Part shown: positions 25,396-34,062 of the stretch, piece after piece
Layout: every line of letters begins with the position of its first letter
Numbering within the stretch: position 1 is the first letter of the stretch
DNA from: Saccharothrix luteola
GTDB lineage: Bacteria; Actinomycetota; Actinomycetes; Mycobacteriales; Pseudonocardiaceae
DNA length: 56,276 nt
Assembly (NCBI RefSeq): GCF_020859565.1
Contig: NZ_JAJHUO010000023.1
Coordinates: forward strand, 132,600 to 188,875
Direction of reading: 5' to 3'
Notes under the pieces: model-generated
What the model saw: the letters and a program-made list of their open reading frames with translations, nothing else
Database searches by the model: none
Told to the model about the DNA's origin: nothing
Translations under genes and position numbers: made by a program

Positions 25396-26337
25396 ATGAC
25401 GAAGACGTGGCACCGGCCCACCCTGTGGTTGGCCGTGGTGATGGCGGTGGGCGCGCTGGGGTGCGCGGTGGCGATGGTGGTCGACGGGCGGTTGCTGCAG
25501 GACGTGCCGTTGTGGGCCAAGCCGTTCAAGTTCACGTTGTCGTTGGCGGTCTACTCGGCGACGCTGTCGTGGATGCTCTCCCTGCCCCACCGGGGTCGGA
25601 GGTGGACGTCCGGGACGGCGACGGTGATCGCGGGGATCATGCTCCTGGAGGTCGGCTTGATCGTCGTCCAGGCGGGTCGGGGCATGTTCACCCACTACAA
25701 CGGCTCCGACGACCCGCTGAACCGGTTCGTGCAGCAGACCTTCGCGACGTTGATCCCGGCGATGTTCCTGGCCAACGTGGTGCTGGCGCTCGTGCTGTCG
25801 TTCCAGCGCTTCGGGCGGCCGGACGTGCGGTGGGCCGTGCGGGGCGGGCTCTACCTGGCCATCCTCGGCATGGCGTCGGGCTACCTGATGGTGGGTCCGC
25901 GCAAGCCCGTCACGGCGGTCGACGCGGGTGGGCGCGAAGTCGAACTGGTGGGCGGGCACAGCGTCGGCGTGCTCGACGGCGGGGCAGGCATGCCGATCAC
26001 GGGCTGGAGCACGACCGGCGGGGACCTGCGCGTGCCGCACTTCGTCGGGATGCACGGGTTGCAGGTGATGATCCTGCTGGTGCTGGCCCTGGCGGCGTTC
26101 GGGGTGGCCGAACGCGTCCGCACCCGGTTGGTCGCGGTGGCCGCGCTCGGGTACGCCGGGTTGTTCGCGGTGCTCGTCTGGCAGGCGTTGCGCGGCGAGC
26201 CGCTGGTCCACCCCGGCGCCACGACGTGGGCAGCCCTGGGCGGGCTGGTGGTGGTCGTGGCCGCCGGGGCGGGGTTGGCGCTCAGGAGCGGAACGGCAGC
26301 TCGTCCGCCAGCGCGGCAACCGGTCCCGCAACGATGA
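25396..26337 (+). CDS. Polytopic membrane protein of unknown function
   Basis: 313 residues with about eight membrane helices (for example LWLAVVMAVGALGCAVAMVV, FTLSLAVYSATLSWML, VIAGIMLLEVGLIVVQAG, GLYLAILGMASGYLMVG, MILLVLALAAFGVAE, GGLVVVVAAGAGLAL). FAKPFKFTLSL-like and MFTHYN, plus PHFVGMHGLQ, carry several His and Asn that could be functional. Not recognised. Its last 56 bases overlap the convergent cysG end. Controlled, perhaps, by the divergent ArsR-like gene. Confidence 0.75.
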   Translation: MTKTWHRPTLWLAVVMAVGALGCAVAMVVDGRLLQDVPLWAKPFKFTLSLAVYSATLSWMLSLPHRGRRWTSGTATVIAGIMLLEVGLIVVQAGRGMFTHYNGSDDPLNRFVQQTFATLIPAMFLANVVLALVLSFQRFGRPDVRWAVRGGLYLAILGMASGYLMVGPRKPVTAVDAGGREVELVGGHSVGVLDGGAGMPITGWSTTGGDLRVPHFVGMHGLQVMILLVLALAAFGVAERVRTRLVAVAALGYAGLFAVLVWQALRGEPLVHPGATTWAALGGLVVVVAAGAGLALRSGTAARPPARQPVPQR

Positions 26338-27499
26338 TCGCGGGCGGGCGGATGCCGTGCTCGGCGATGTCCGCGGCCAGGGACGCCAGCGTCGACCGCA
26401 CCACCTTCTGCGTGCGGGTGCCGCCCTCCTGGATCACCGACACCGGGGTGTCGCCCGGACGACCCGCCATGAGGGCGTCCGCGAACGCCGCCGCCCGCTC
26501 CACCCCCATGAGGATCACGACCGTGCCGCTCAGCCGCGCCAACGCCGACCAGTCGACCAGCGACCGCTCGTCGTCCGGCGCCACGTGCCCGGACACGACC
26601 ACCACCTCGTGCGCCACGCCCCGGTGCGTCACCGGCACGTCCGCCAGCGCGGGCACGCCGAACGCGCTGGTCACGCCGGGCACGACGGTGACCGGGACGC
26701 CCGCCTCGGCGCAGGCGATCAGCTCCTCGAAGCCCCGGCCGAACACGTACGGGTCACCGCCCTTGAGGCGGACCACGAACCGGCCGGCCTTGGCGTGCTC
26801 GACCAGCGTGGTGTTGATGAACTCCTGCGTCGCCGCGCGGCCGTACGGGATCTTCGCCGCGTCCACCACCTCGACGTGCGGCGGCAGCTCGTCCAGCAGC
26901 TCGCGCGGCGCGAGCCGGTCGGCCACCACGACGTCCGCCCTGGCCAGCAGCCTGCGCCCGCGCACGGTGATCAGGTCCGGGTCGCCGGGGCCGCCGCCGA
27001 CCAGCGCCACGCCCGCCGGCTGGTCGTGGTGGTCGGCGATGGAACCGTCGCGCAACGCCGAGAGCAGGCCGTCGCGGACCCCGGCGGAACGGCGGTGCTG
27101 CCCGCCCGCGAGGACGCCGACCAGCAGGCCGTCGTGCTCGCCGACCGCCGGCGTCACGGCGGTGCCCTTCACGGCGACGTCGGCGCGCACGCAGAACACG
27201 CGGCGCTCCTCGGCGTCCGCCGTGATCCGCGCGTTCACCTCGGGCGAGGACGTGCAGGCCAGCACGTACCAGGCGCCGTCGAGGTCGCCGTCGGCGTACT
27301 CGCGGGCGTGCCAGACCGCCTCGCCGCCGTCGACGAGGCCCTGGACCGCCGGGGTCACCTCGGGCGAGATCACCTCCACCCTGGCGCCCGCCGCGACCAG
27401 CCTGGGCAGCCTGCGCTGCGCGACCGTGCCACCGCCGACGACGACGACCCGCCGACCGGTCAGGTCCAGGCCCACGAGGTAGTGCTGTTCACCGTGCAT
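26282..27499 (-). CDS. cysG: Siroheme synthase CysG-like (precorrin-2 dehydrogenase + uroporphyrinogen-III C-methyltransferase)
   Basis: 405-residue fusion. N-terminal NAD-dependent precorrin-2 dehydrogenase: VVVVGGGTVAQRRL near residue 18, FCVRADVAVKGTAVTPA. C-terminal SUMT methylase: ALVGGGPGDPDLITVRG near residue 164, DRLAP, RLKGGDPYVFGRGFEE and VTSAFGVPA. It makes precorrin-2 (and sirohydrochlorin) from uroporphyrinogen III, the branch point to siroheme and cobalamin. M. tuberculosis cysG (Rv2847c) lies at the same position next to cobB. ATG 27499 gives family length; ATG 27511 is possible. It has no ribosome site of note. Confidence 0.93.
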   Translation of the reverse strand: MHGEQHYLVGLDLTGRRVVVVGGGTVAQRRLPRLVAAGARVEVISPEVTPAVQGLVDGGEAVWHAREYADGDLDGAWYVLACTSSPEVNARITADAEERRVFCVRADVAVKGTAVTPAVGEHDGLLVGVLAGGQHRRSAGVRDGLLSALRDGSIADHHDQPAGVALVGGGPGDPDLITVRGRRLLARADVVVADRLAPRELLDELPPHVEVVDAAKIPYGRAATQEFINTTLVEHAKAGRFVVRLKGGDPYVFGRGFEELIACAEAGVPVTVVPGVTSAFGVPALADVPVTHRGVAHEVVVVSGHVAPDDERSLVDWSALARLSGTVVILMGVERAAAFADALMAGRPGDTPVSVIQEGGTRTQKVVRSTLASLAADIAEHGIRPPAIIVAGPVAALADELPFRS

Positions 27500-27550
27500 G
27501 GGTAGAAGCATCCACACCGGACATGTCCTGTCCAACCCGGGTGCTTCACA

Positions 27551-27835
27551 TCATGGGAACCTCGGCTCGCGCTGTTCGATCGAGGCGTCCACGGCGTTCG
27601 ACCGGCAGTGCACCCTGGTCCTGGCGGAGCCGTTGAAGACGGTGAGCCACGAGCTGGTGGCGGTCGAGCCGTCCTCGCACGAGACGACCAGGCGGAACGA
27701 CCCGCGGCCCTCGCACCGCCCCGAGGCGGCCTTGCCGTCGATCGACGTGGAGCACGAGTGCAGACCCTCCGCCGCGGACGCCACACCCGGCACGGCGGAC
27801 CACACGACCAGCATCACGAGCAGTAGTCGGCGCAT
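27551..27835 (-). CDS. Small secreted protein with four cysteines
   Basis: 94 residues: cleavable signal peptide (MRRLLLVMLVVWSAVPGVASA, about 1-21) and a mature part of 73 residues with four Cys, likely two disulfides, and many charged residues. No known domain. ATG 27835 starts at the signal peptide; longer starts only add Arg/Cys residues. It follows the secreted protease at 27906 after a strong hairpin. Function unknown; a protease inhibitor or cell-wall protein would be a guess. Confidence 0.65.
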   Translation of the reverse strand: MRRLLLVMLVVWSAVPGVASAAEGLHSCSTSIDGKAASGRCEGRGSFRLVVSCEDGSTATSSWLTVFNGSARTRVHCRSNAVDASIEQREPRFP

Positions 27836-27856
27836 GTCACGCATCGAACACGCCGA

Positions 27857-27896
27857 ACGGGCCCACGACCGGCAAACCACCCGGTCGTGGGCCCGT
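27857..27896. terminator. Strong hairpin downstream of secreted protease
   Basis: 16-base perfect arms (core CGGGCCCACGACCGG with CCGGTCGTGGGCCCG) around an 8-base loop, ten bases after the protease stop at 27906 (minus strand). Very likely its terminator; no T-run follows. Confidence 0.85.
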
Positions 27897-27905
27897 CGCG
27901 GGCGA

Positions 27906-28697
27906 TTACAGCTGCGCGGTGATCGTGGAGTAGTACGAGGCGATCCGCGCGTACACGCCGGGGTAGCCGGCGAGCGCGCAGCCGCGGCCGAACGAGGTGG
28001 CGCCGATCAGCTTGCCACCCGCGACCAGCGGGCCGCCCGAGTCACCCTGGCAGGTGTCAGTGCCACCGTTCGGGTAGCCGGCGCACACCATGGAGGTCGG
28101 GCTGTAGTTGGAGTAGGCCGTGCGGCAGGTCGCGTCGGACGTCACCGGCACGGTCGCGCCGAGCAGGTACCGCGAGGCCGAGCCGCCGGAGGACGTGGTG
28201 CCCCAGCCGTAGATCCGGGCGCTCGTGCCCGCCGCGTACAGCGCGGTGTCGGACGGGGTGGCCAGCGGCAGGTAGGTGGAGCTGATGTTGGTGCCCAGGG
28301 TCAGCACCGCGACGTCGTAGCCCGAGCTCGCGGTCCGGTAGCTGGGGTGCACCCAGATCCGGCTCACCGTGGCCACGGTGCCCGCCGTGCTCTGCTTGTC
28401 GTCGCGGCCGTGCACCACGCGGGTGCTCGACGCGCTCCGGCCGCTGACGCAGTGCGCGGCCGTGACGACCTTGTTGGCCTTGACGAGCGTGCCGCCGCAG
28501 AACTGGCCGCCGGAGCTCGTGGCCAGGTAGACGACCCACGGGTAGGTGCTGGTGGACACGCGGGTGCCGCCGACGATGAACGGCGACACGCCGGTGTCGG
28601 AGGAGGTCTCGGCCGAGGCGGGCGCGGTGGTCATCAGACCGATCGCGGCCACCGTCGCGGCCAGGACGGTGAGCAGGCGACGCAGGGTTTTCGCCAT
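27906..28697 (-). CDS. Secreted trypsin-like serine protease
   Basis: 263 residues. Signal peptide (about 1-29), short propeptide and IVGG at 41-44, where activation cleavage would occur. Catalytic triad: His in VVTAAHC, Asp in GYDVAVL, Ser in CQGDSGGP; the Asp six residues before that Ser (TDTCQGDSGG) gives trypsin-like preference for Arg/Lys. Six Cys can form three disulfides. Similar to Streptomyces trypsins; the chromosome holds two more such genes in this window. ATG 28697 has the signal peptide immediately after it. Confidence 0.93.
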   Translation of the reverse strand: MAKTLRRLLTVLAATVAAIGLMTTAPASAETSSDTGVSPFIVGGTRVSTSTYPWVVYLATSSGGQFCGGTLVKANKVVTAAHCVSGRSASSTRVVHGRDDKQSTAGTVATVSRIWVHPSYRTASSGYDVAVLTLGTNISSTYLPLATPSDTALYAAGTSARIYGWGTTSSGGSASRYLLGATVPVTSDATCRTAYSNYSPTSMVCAGYPNGGTDTCQGDSGGPLVAGGKLIGATSFGRGCALAGYPGVYARIASYYSTITAQL

Positions 28698-28795
28698 GTC
28701 GATCCTTCCGGTGCAGGGACGCCTGTGCGGGCGCACCTCCAGCTAGGACCAAGACGACGGAGCCGACAACCGCCTTTCGACGGCTCGTCGGCACT

Positions 28796-30055
28796 TCACA
28801 GTTGACGAGTGACCCCTGTCACGCGGACGACATCGGCGCGAACCGGCCCGGCAACATCCGGCCCGGCGCCCGCCTCGACGAACGCCACCGCCGCGCCGTC
28901 CTCGGCCAGCCGCACCGCGCCGTCGGCCACCACCCTGGTGCCCGGCCGCAGCAGGTGCCGCACCTGCGCCACGCACTCGGCGCTGCCCACCACGACCGAC
29001 GCCCGCCGCAGCTCGGCCTCGGCGCGCGGCGTGCGCTCGTCCGCGTCACCAGGACCCAGCCCCACCAGCGCCAACCGGCCGCGTGGCAGCACCCGTGCGG
29101 CGGCCACCGTCACACCCACGCCCTTCACCTTCTCGGCCGCGATCTCCACCCGGCCGCCCGCGGACAACTCCATCGCGCCGCGCAGCGCCGCCGCCTCGGC
29201 CACGCTCGGGATGCCGATGGCCAGCTCCGCCGGGTTCGGCACCGGGATCACCGCCAGCTCCTCGCCCGGGTAGGACAGCAGCGGAGCGGTGGTCGAGTCG
29301 TGCCAGAAACCCCAGTCCTCCAACGCGTCCGCGATGCCCTGCTCGGCGACCTTGCGGTCCAGCGTGGCGAACGCCCGGACGGCGCGCAGGTCCAGCCCGC
29401 GCTCCTCCTCCAACGCCGCCAGCGCGGCCGACACCGCCGCCGCCGACACGCCCGTGCTCGACCCGACGCCCACGACGAGCGTGCGCGGCACCACCCGCAC
29501 CACGCGGTCGTCGGCGGGGCCCTTGGGCACGCGGTCGTCCACCAGCACGCTCCACCCCGTGCCGTGGCCGTGGGGAACGACGTTGTCCGGCAGGGCGGGC
29601 AACGGGAAGCCGAGCGGGTTCGCCAGCAGCACCGGCTCGCCCGACCGGACCGCCTCGCCGCACGCGGCCAGGTCGCCCTCGACGGTGGCGTCCAGCAGCT
29701 CGACCAGCTCGTCCAGCGGCGAACCCGCCGACGCCGCCGTGGTCACGGCCTGCGCGCCGAGCACGTCGGCGACCCGTTCGGCCACGGCGTCCGCGCCGCC
29801 GAGCAGCGACACGGCGAACCCGCCGTCCACGCACACCACGCCCGGGTCGGCCCGCTCGTCGCGCAGCAACGGCGCCACCAGCCGCACGGTCGCCTCCGTG
29901 CCGAGGAAGAACACCGCCGAACCCAGCCGAGGCCACAACGCGCGCAGCGCGGGCCCGATCGGACCGTCCGGCACCACCGCGTCGGGCCCGAGGAACCCGG
30001 CCAGCTCGACCGCGGCCCGCCGCCCGCGCTCGCCGGCGGCGAACACACCGATCAC
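28796..30055 (-). CDS. cbiG: CbiG-type cobalamin biosynthesis protein with half of a methylase domain
   Basis: 419 residues. Residues 1-320 match CbiG (cobalt-precorrin-5A hydrolase family): N-terminal FAAGERGRRAAVELAGFL, central ANPLGFPLPALPDNV, C-terminal VVGVGSSTGVSAAAVSAAL and TLDRKVAEQGI. Residues 325-419 look like the first half of a CobJ-type tetrapyrrole methylase: RGRLALVGLGPGDADERTP, RRASVVVGSAECV, then VAFVEAGAGPD and VVRVTGVTRQL in the places of the SGDP and PGVTA motifs, where it stops. Full CobJ domains are about 245 residues. The GTG overlaps the cobL stop (GTGA). Last gene of the operon. Confidence 0.8.
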   Translation of the reverse strand: MIGVFAAGERGRRAAVELAGFLGPDAVVPDGPIGPALRALWPRLGSAVFFLGTEATVRLVAPLLRDERADPGVVCVDGGFAVSLLGGADAVAERVADVLGAQAVTTAASAGSPLDELVELLDATVEGDLAACGEAVRSGEPVLLANPLGFPLPALPDNVVPHGHGTGWSVLVDDRVPKGPADDRVVRVVPRTLVVGVGSSTGVSAAAVSAALAALEEERGLDLRAVRAFATLDRKVAEQGIADALEDWGFWHDSTTAPLLSYPGEELAVIPVPNPAELAIGIPSVAEAAALRGAMELSAGGRVEIAAEKVKGVGVTVAAARVLPRGRLALVGLGPGDADERTPRAEAELRRASVVVGSAECVAQVRHLLRPGTRVVADGAVRLAEDGAAVAFVEAGAGPDVAGPVRADVVRVTGVTRQL

Positions 30056-30894
30056 GCCTTCTTCACTCCCCACAACACGGTCACCGGGTTGGTGGCCAGC
30101 AACGTGCCGCCGGTGAGCCGTGCGGCGGCCACCTGGCTGCCCTCGACGGCGTACCCGGCCTCCAGCAACGCGTCGCGCGCGGGCAGCACGCGGTCCAGGT
30201 CCGGGGTCGCCACCACGACCCGCCGGGCGCCCGACCGCACGCACCGCCGCACCACGTCCGCGCCACCGCCGCCGACGAACACCGCGTCCGGCCGGGGCAG
30301 CTCACCCGCGTCGCCCAGCTCGGCCTCGACCACGCGCACGTCCACGCCGTGCGCGGAGGCGTTGGCGATGATCCGCACGCACTGCACGGGGTCGCGCTCC
30401 ACCGCGACGACGGCCGCGCCGAGCCGGGCGCACTCGACGCCGATCGCGCCGGGGCCCGCGCCGACGTCCCACACCAGCACGCCGGGGCGTGGCGCGAGCC
30501 GGGCCAGCACCAGCGCCCGCACCTCGGCGACGGCGATCATGCCGTCGCGTTGCGCGAAGTCGCCGTCCGGCAGCGCCCAGCCCTCGCCGGCGGGCGCGAA
30601 GCCCTGCTCGGCCAGGCACAGGATCGCGCCGGGCTCGGACCACTGGCGGGCGACCGCGTCCGCCGGGTCCACAATGGACAGACCGGCGGCCGACTCGACC
30701 ACCAGCGCGCGCCGCCAGCCGGCCAGCCCCCGGGCCAGTTCCGCCGGGTCGGCGCCGGACACGACGACGGCGGGTTTGGCCCGGCACACGTTCAGCGCGT
30801 GCCGCAGGCCGACGAAGCCTGCGTCCACGACGGTCACGTCGTCCCACGAACGGCCGGCGGCCGTGACGAAGCGGTGCAGCGCGACGACGTCCAT
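30052..30894 (-). CDS. cobL: CobL-like precorrin-6Y methyltransferase, N-terminally shortened
   Basis: 280 residues against about 400 for CobL. Residues 105-280 are a full CbiT domain (C15 methylation and decarboxylation of precorrin-6/7): GWALPDGDFAQRDGMI, VWDVGAGPG at 141-149, FVGGGGADVV, ATNPVTVLWG. Residues 1-100 match only the second half of CbiE (AAGRSWDDVTVVDAG, LRHALNVCRAKP); the first half with the SAM-site Gly motif is missing. An in-frame stop three codons upstream of the ATG shows it cannot extend. Sits one base after the cobM stop. Its C5-methylation may be lost or supplied in trans. Confidence 0.8.
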   Translation of the reverse strand: MDVVALHRFVTAAGRSWDDVTVVDAGFVGLRHALNVCRAKPAVVVSGADPAELARGLAGWRRALVVESAAGLSIVDPADAVARQWSEPGAILCLAEQGFAPAGEGWALPDGDFAQRDGMIAVAEVRALVLARLAPRPGVLVWDVGAGPGAIGVECARLGAAVVAVERDPVQCVRIIANASAHGVDVRVVEAELGDAGELPRPDAVFVGGGGADVVRRCVRSGARRVVVATPDLDRVLPARDALLEAGYAVEGSQVAAARLTGGTLLATNPVTVLWGVKKA

Positions 30895-30895
30895 G

Positions 30896-32002
30896 TCAGT
30901 TCACGCGCTTGTTCTTCTTGGCCCGCGACCCGGACGGCTTGCGCGGGGTCGTGCTCGCCTGCACGGTGGTGGGCTTGCGCTTCGCGGCGGCGGCGACCAC
31001 GGGCTTGGGCTTCGGCTTGGCGTCGTGCTCCACCGGCGCGTTCTCCGTCACGTTCTCCGGCATGTGCTGCGGCGCGTCGACGACCAGCTCCAGCAGCGGC
31101 TCGCCGACCGGCACGGCCTTCGGCTTCGCGGGCGCGGAACGCTTGGTGCGCGCGGTCTCCTGCCAGTCGTGCACCGCCGACCACGCCGCCGCCGCCGACG
31201 GCGAGTCACCGGCCGACTTCACCACCGGGCGGTTCGCGCGCGCGGCCCACTTCGACGCCCGCGGCCTGCGCACCGGCTCGTCGCCCTCGACCACCGGGGA
31301 ACGCCGGCGCGACGAGGGCTGCGCGAGCACCTTGCCGACCAGGAACAGCGTGGTGCGGTAGAGCTTGTGCTCCTTGACGCACGCCTCCAGCTCGCCCACC
31401 GTCGTCTGCGCGACCGTTTCGTCGGGCAGGGAAACCTTGTACGCCACCACGACCGGCGTGTCGTCGGCGCACCCGCCCGCGCGCAACTGCTCGACCAGCA
31501 GGCCGGCCCGGGAGCCGGACGCGGAGATCGCCATCGTGGTGCCGTGCGCGGCGAACTCCGCGACGTGCTCGGCGGTGTCGGGCCCGACCAGCAGCAACGA
31601 CTGCGCGACGTCCGAAGTGGTCAGCTCGCGGCCGACGGCCGCCGCCGCGGCGGACACCTGGGACACGCCCGGCACGACGTCGGTCTCCAAGCCGAGCCGC
31701 CGGCACGCGTCCTGCTGGTCGCGCAAGCCGCCCCACAGCGACGGGTCGCCCGCGTGCAGCCGCACCACCTTGAGCCTGCCCGCCGACGCGCGCCGGTACA
31801 CCTCGACCACCTCGGCCTCGGTGACGCGGGAGAAGTCGACCAGCTCGGCGTCGGCGCGGGCGTGCTCGCGCACGCACTCCACCTCGACCACGCCGGGGGA
31901 CCACAGCACGACGTCGGCCTCGGCTATCCGCTTCGCGCCGCGCACGGTGATGAGATCGGCGGCGCCGGGACCGGCGCCCACGAAGGAGACCCGACCAGTC
32001 AT
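30896..32002 (-). CDS. cobM: CobM, precorrin-4 C11-methyltransferase, with long basic tail
   Basis: 368 residues; normal CobM is about 250. Residues 1-250 are a full tetrapyrrole methylase: VSFVGAGPGAADLITVRGAK, VLWSPGVVEVECV, HAGDPSLWG, PGVSQVSAAAAAV and KLYRTTLFLVGKVL. It methylates C11 of precorrin-4. Residues 255-368 are a Lys/Arg/Pro/Ala-rich, probably disordered tail ending KKNKRVN. ATG 32002 has GGGGAGC upstream; a GTG directly before it is also possible. A 65-base gap to cobB upstream is the largest within the operon. Confidence 0.9.
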   Translation of the reverse strand: MTGRVSFVGAGPGAADLITVRGAKRIAEADVVLWSPGVVEVECVREHARADAELVDFSRVTEAEVVEVYRRASAGRLKVVRLHAGDPSLWGGLRDQQDACRRLGLETDVVPGVSQVSAAAAAVGRELTTSDVAQSLLLVGPDTAEHVAEFAAHGTTMAISASGSRAGLLVEQLRAGGCADDTPVVVAYKVSLPDETVAQTTVGELEACVKEHKLYRTTLFLVGKVLAQPSSRRRSPVVEGDEPVRRPRASKWAARANRPVVKSAGDSPSAAAAWSAVHDWQETARTKRSAPAKPKAVPVGEPLLELVVDAPQHMPENVTENAPVEHDAKPKPKPVVAAAAKRKPTTVQASTTPRKPSGSRAKKNKRVN

Positions 32003-32067
32003 CACAACTGCTCCCCACGACGTGTTCGGCTTGGTGGGCAAGGACCGTACCGCGCGAGCGCGATCCA

Positions 32068-33441
32068 CTAACGAGTGGCCTCGGAGCGCGCGGACTCGTT
32101 CGCGCAGGCCCGGACGAAGCGGGTCACGGCCTCCGGCGCGGACGCCGGGTGGGTGTGCAGGTACGACGCGTGCACCCGGCCGAGGACGAATCCCTCGGCC
32201 ACCGGGCGCAGGTCGTGGCCGCGCCACTGCCAGGCGGGCTTCGCGCCGTGCGGGACGCTCAGCGCGGTGCGGTGGAACTCGTGCCCGGTGATCCGGGAGC
32301 CCGCGCGGGCCAGCACGGAGTCCTGCGGCGCGACGGCGTCGCGGTAGCCGAGGGTGAGCCGGGACGTCATCGAGCCGTCCGCGTCGATCACGCCGCACAT
32401 CGGCGCGCCGTCCAACGAGTTCGCCAGGTACAGCAGGCCGCCGCACTCGGCGTGCACGGGCGCGCCGCCGCGGGCCAGGGCGCCGACGGCGGCGCGCAGC
32501 TTCTCGTTGGCCGACAGCTCGGCCGCGTGCTGCTCGGGGAACCCGCCGGGCAGCACCAGGCCGGACGTGCCCTCGGGCAGCGATTCGTCGCGCAGCGGGT
32601 CGACCACGACGACGTCCGCGCCGGCCGCGGTGAGCAGCTCGACCTGCTCGGCGTAGCCGAACGTGAACGCCGCGCCGCCCGCGACCGCGACCGTCGGCGC
32701 GCGGTCGACGTGCTCGACCTCGGCGTGCGGGTCCCACGTCGGCACGGCCATCGCGGGCACCTCGGCGGCGAGCCGGCGCACGGCGTCCAGGTCGACGTGC
32801 CGCGCGACGGCGGCGGCGATCGCGTCCACGGCGGCGGTGGCGGCCGGTCCGTGCTCGGCGGCCGTGACCAGGCCGAGGTGGCGTGACGGCAGCGCGAACC
32901 GGGGGTCGCGCGGCAGCACGCCGAGCACCTCCAGGCCGACCTCGGCGCACGCGCCGCGCAGCACGTGCTCGTGCCTGGCCGAGCCGACCTGGTTGAGCAC
33001 CACGCCGCCGAGCCGCACGGTCGGGTCGTAGCCCCGGAAGCCGTGCAGCAGGGCGGCGAGGCTGCGGCTCTGGCCCCGCGCGTCGACCACGAACAGCACC
33101 GGCGCGGACAGGAGCTTGGCGACGTGCGCGGTGGACCCGATGCCCTCGGTGTCCACCCGCCCGTCGAACAGGCCCATCACGCCCTCCACCACGGCCACGT
33201 CGCAGCCGCGCGCGCCGTGCGCGAACAGCGACGCCACCCGGTGCTCGCCGACCATGACGGGGTCGAGGTTGCGGCCCGGCCTGCCGGTGGCCACCGAGTG
33301 GTAGCCGGGGTCGATGTAGTCCGGGCCGACCTTGAACGGCGCGACCTTGTCGCCCGCGCGGCGCAGCGCCGCCATCAGGCCGGTGGCCACGGTGGTCTTG
33401 CCGCTGCCCGACGCGGGCGCGGCGACCACCAGCCGGTTCAC
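32068..33441 (-). CDS. cobB: CobB, cobyrinic acid a,c-diamide synthase
   Basis: 457 residues. Amidates the a and c side chains of hydrogenobyrinic/cobyrinic acid with glutamine and ATP. N-terminal P-loop APASGSGKTTVATGLM near residue 8, GRNLDPVM, and the C-terminal glutamine amidotransferase domain with LPGGFPEQHAAELSAN, the Cys nucleophile in HAECGGLLYL near residue 345 and HEFHRTA. Length and motifs are complete. GTG 33441 overlaps the cobO stop by four bases. Confidence 0.95.
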   Translation of the reverse strand: MNRLVVAAPASGSGKTTVATGLMAALRRAGDKVAPFKVGPDYIDPGYHSVATGRPGRNLDPVMVGEHRVASLFAHGARGCDVAVVEGVMGLFDGRVDTEGIGSTAHVAKLLSAPVLFVVDARGQSRSLAALLHGFRGYDPTVRLGGVVLNQVGSARHEHVLRGACAEVGLEVLGVLPRDPRFALPSRHLGLVTAAEHGPAATAAVDAIAAAVARHVDLDAVRRLAAEVPAMAVPTWDPHAEVEHVDRAPTVAVAGGAAFTFGYAEQVELLTAAGADVVVVDPLRDESLPEGTSGLVLPGGFPEQHAAELSANEKLRAAVGALARGGAPVHAECGGLLYLANSLDGAPMCGVIDADGSMTSRLTLGYRDAVAPQDSVLARAGSRITGHEFHRTALSVPHGAKPAWQWRGHDLRPVAEGFVLGRVHASYLHTHPASAPEAVTRFVRACANESARSEATR

Positions 33442-34052
33442 CACTCGATCCCCTTCTGACCCTTCTGGCCCGCGTCCATCGGGTGCTTGACCTTGGTCAT
33501 CTCCACCACCAGGTCGGCGGCCTCGACCAGCTTGTCGGGCGCGTGCCGGCCGGTGATGACGACGTGCTGGTGGCCGGGCCGGTCGGCCAGGGTGTCGACC
33601 ACCTCGTCCACGTCGATCCAGCCCCAGTGCATGGGGTAGGTGAACTCGTCCAGCACGTAGAGGCCGTGCTGCCCGGCGGCCAGCCGGCGGGCGATCTCCC
33701 GCCAGCCCTCGCGCGCGGCGGCGGCGTGGTCGTCCTCGGTGCCCTGCTTGCGGGTCCAGGACCAGCCTTCGCCCATCTTGTGCCACTCGACGGGGCCGCC
33801 CTCGCCGGTCTGCTCGTGCAGGCGGCCGAGCGCGCGGAACGCCGACTCCTCGCCGACCTTCCACTTCGCTGACTTCACGAACTGGAAGACGCCGATGGAC
33901 CAGCCCTGGTTCCACCCGCGCAGCGCCAGTCCGAAGGCGGCGGTCGACTTGCCCTTCATCTCGCCGGTGTGCAGCACGACCAACGGCCGGTTGCGGCGCT
34001 GACGGGTGCTGAGGCCGTCGTCGGGAACGACGGACGGTTGACCTTGAGGCAT
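33438..34052 (-). CDS. cobO: CobO, cob(I)yrinic acid a,c-diamide adenosyltransferase
   Basis: 204 residues, complete CobA/CobO/BtuR family. P-loop HTGEMKGKST at residues 28-37, FQFVKSAKW, WTRKQGTEDD, YVLDEFTYPMHWGWID and VITGRHAPDKLVEAADLVVEM. Adds the 5'-deoxyadenosyl ligand to cobalt of corrinoids. ATG 34052 has TAGGAGCG upstream, ten bases after the chelatase stop. Confidence 0.96.
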   Translation of the reverse strand: MPQGQPSVVPDDGLSTRQRRNRPLVVLHTGEMKGKSTAAFGLALRGWNQGWSIGVFQFVKSAKWKVGEESAFRALGRLHEQTGEGGPVEWHKMGEGWSWTRKQGTEDDHAAAAREGWREIARRLAAGQHGLYVLDEFTYPMHWGWIDVDEVVDTLADRPGHQHVVITGRHAPDKLVEAADLVVEMTKVKHPMDAGQKGQKGIEW

Positions 34053-34062
34053 TTCGACGCTC

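Noticed and set aside
24462..27482. 1006-residue plus-strand open frame opposite the ArsR-like and cysG genes
   Set aside because: Shadow of real genes on the minus strand.
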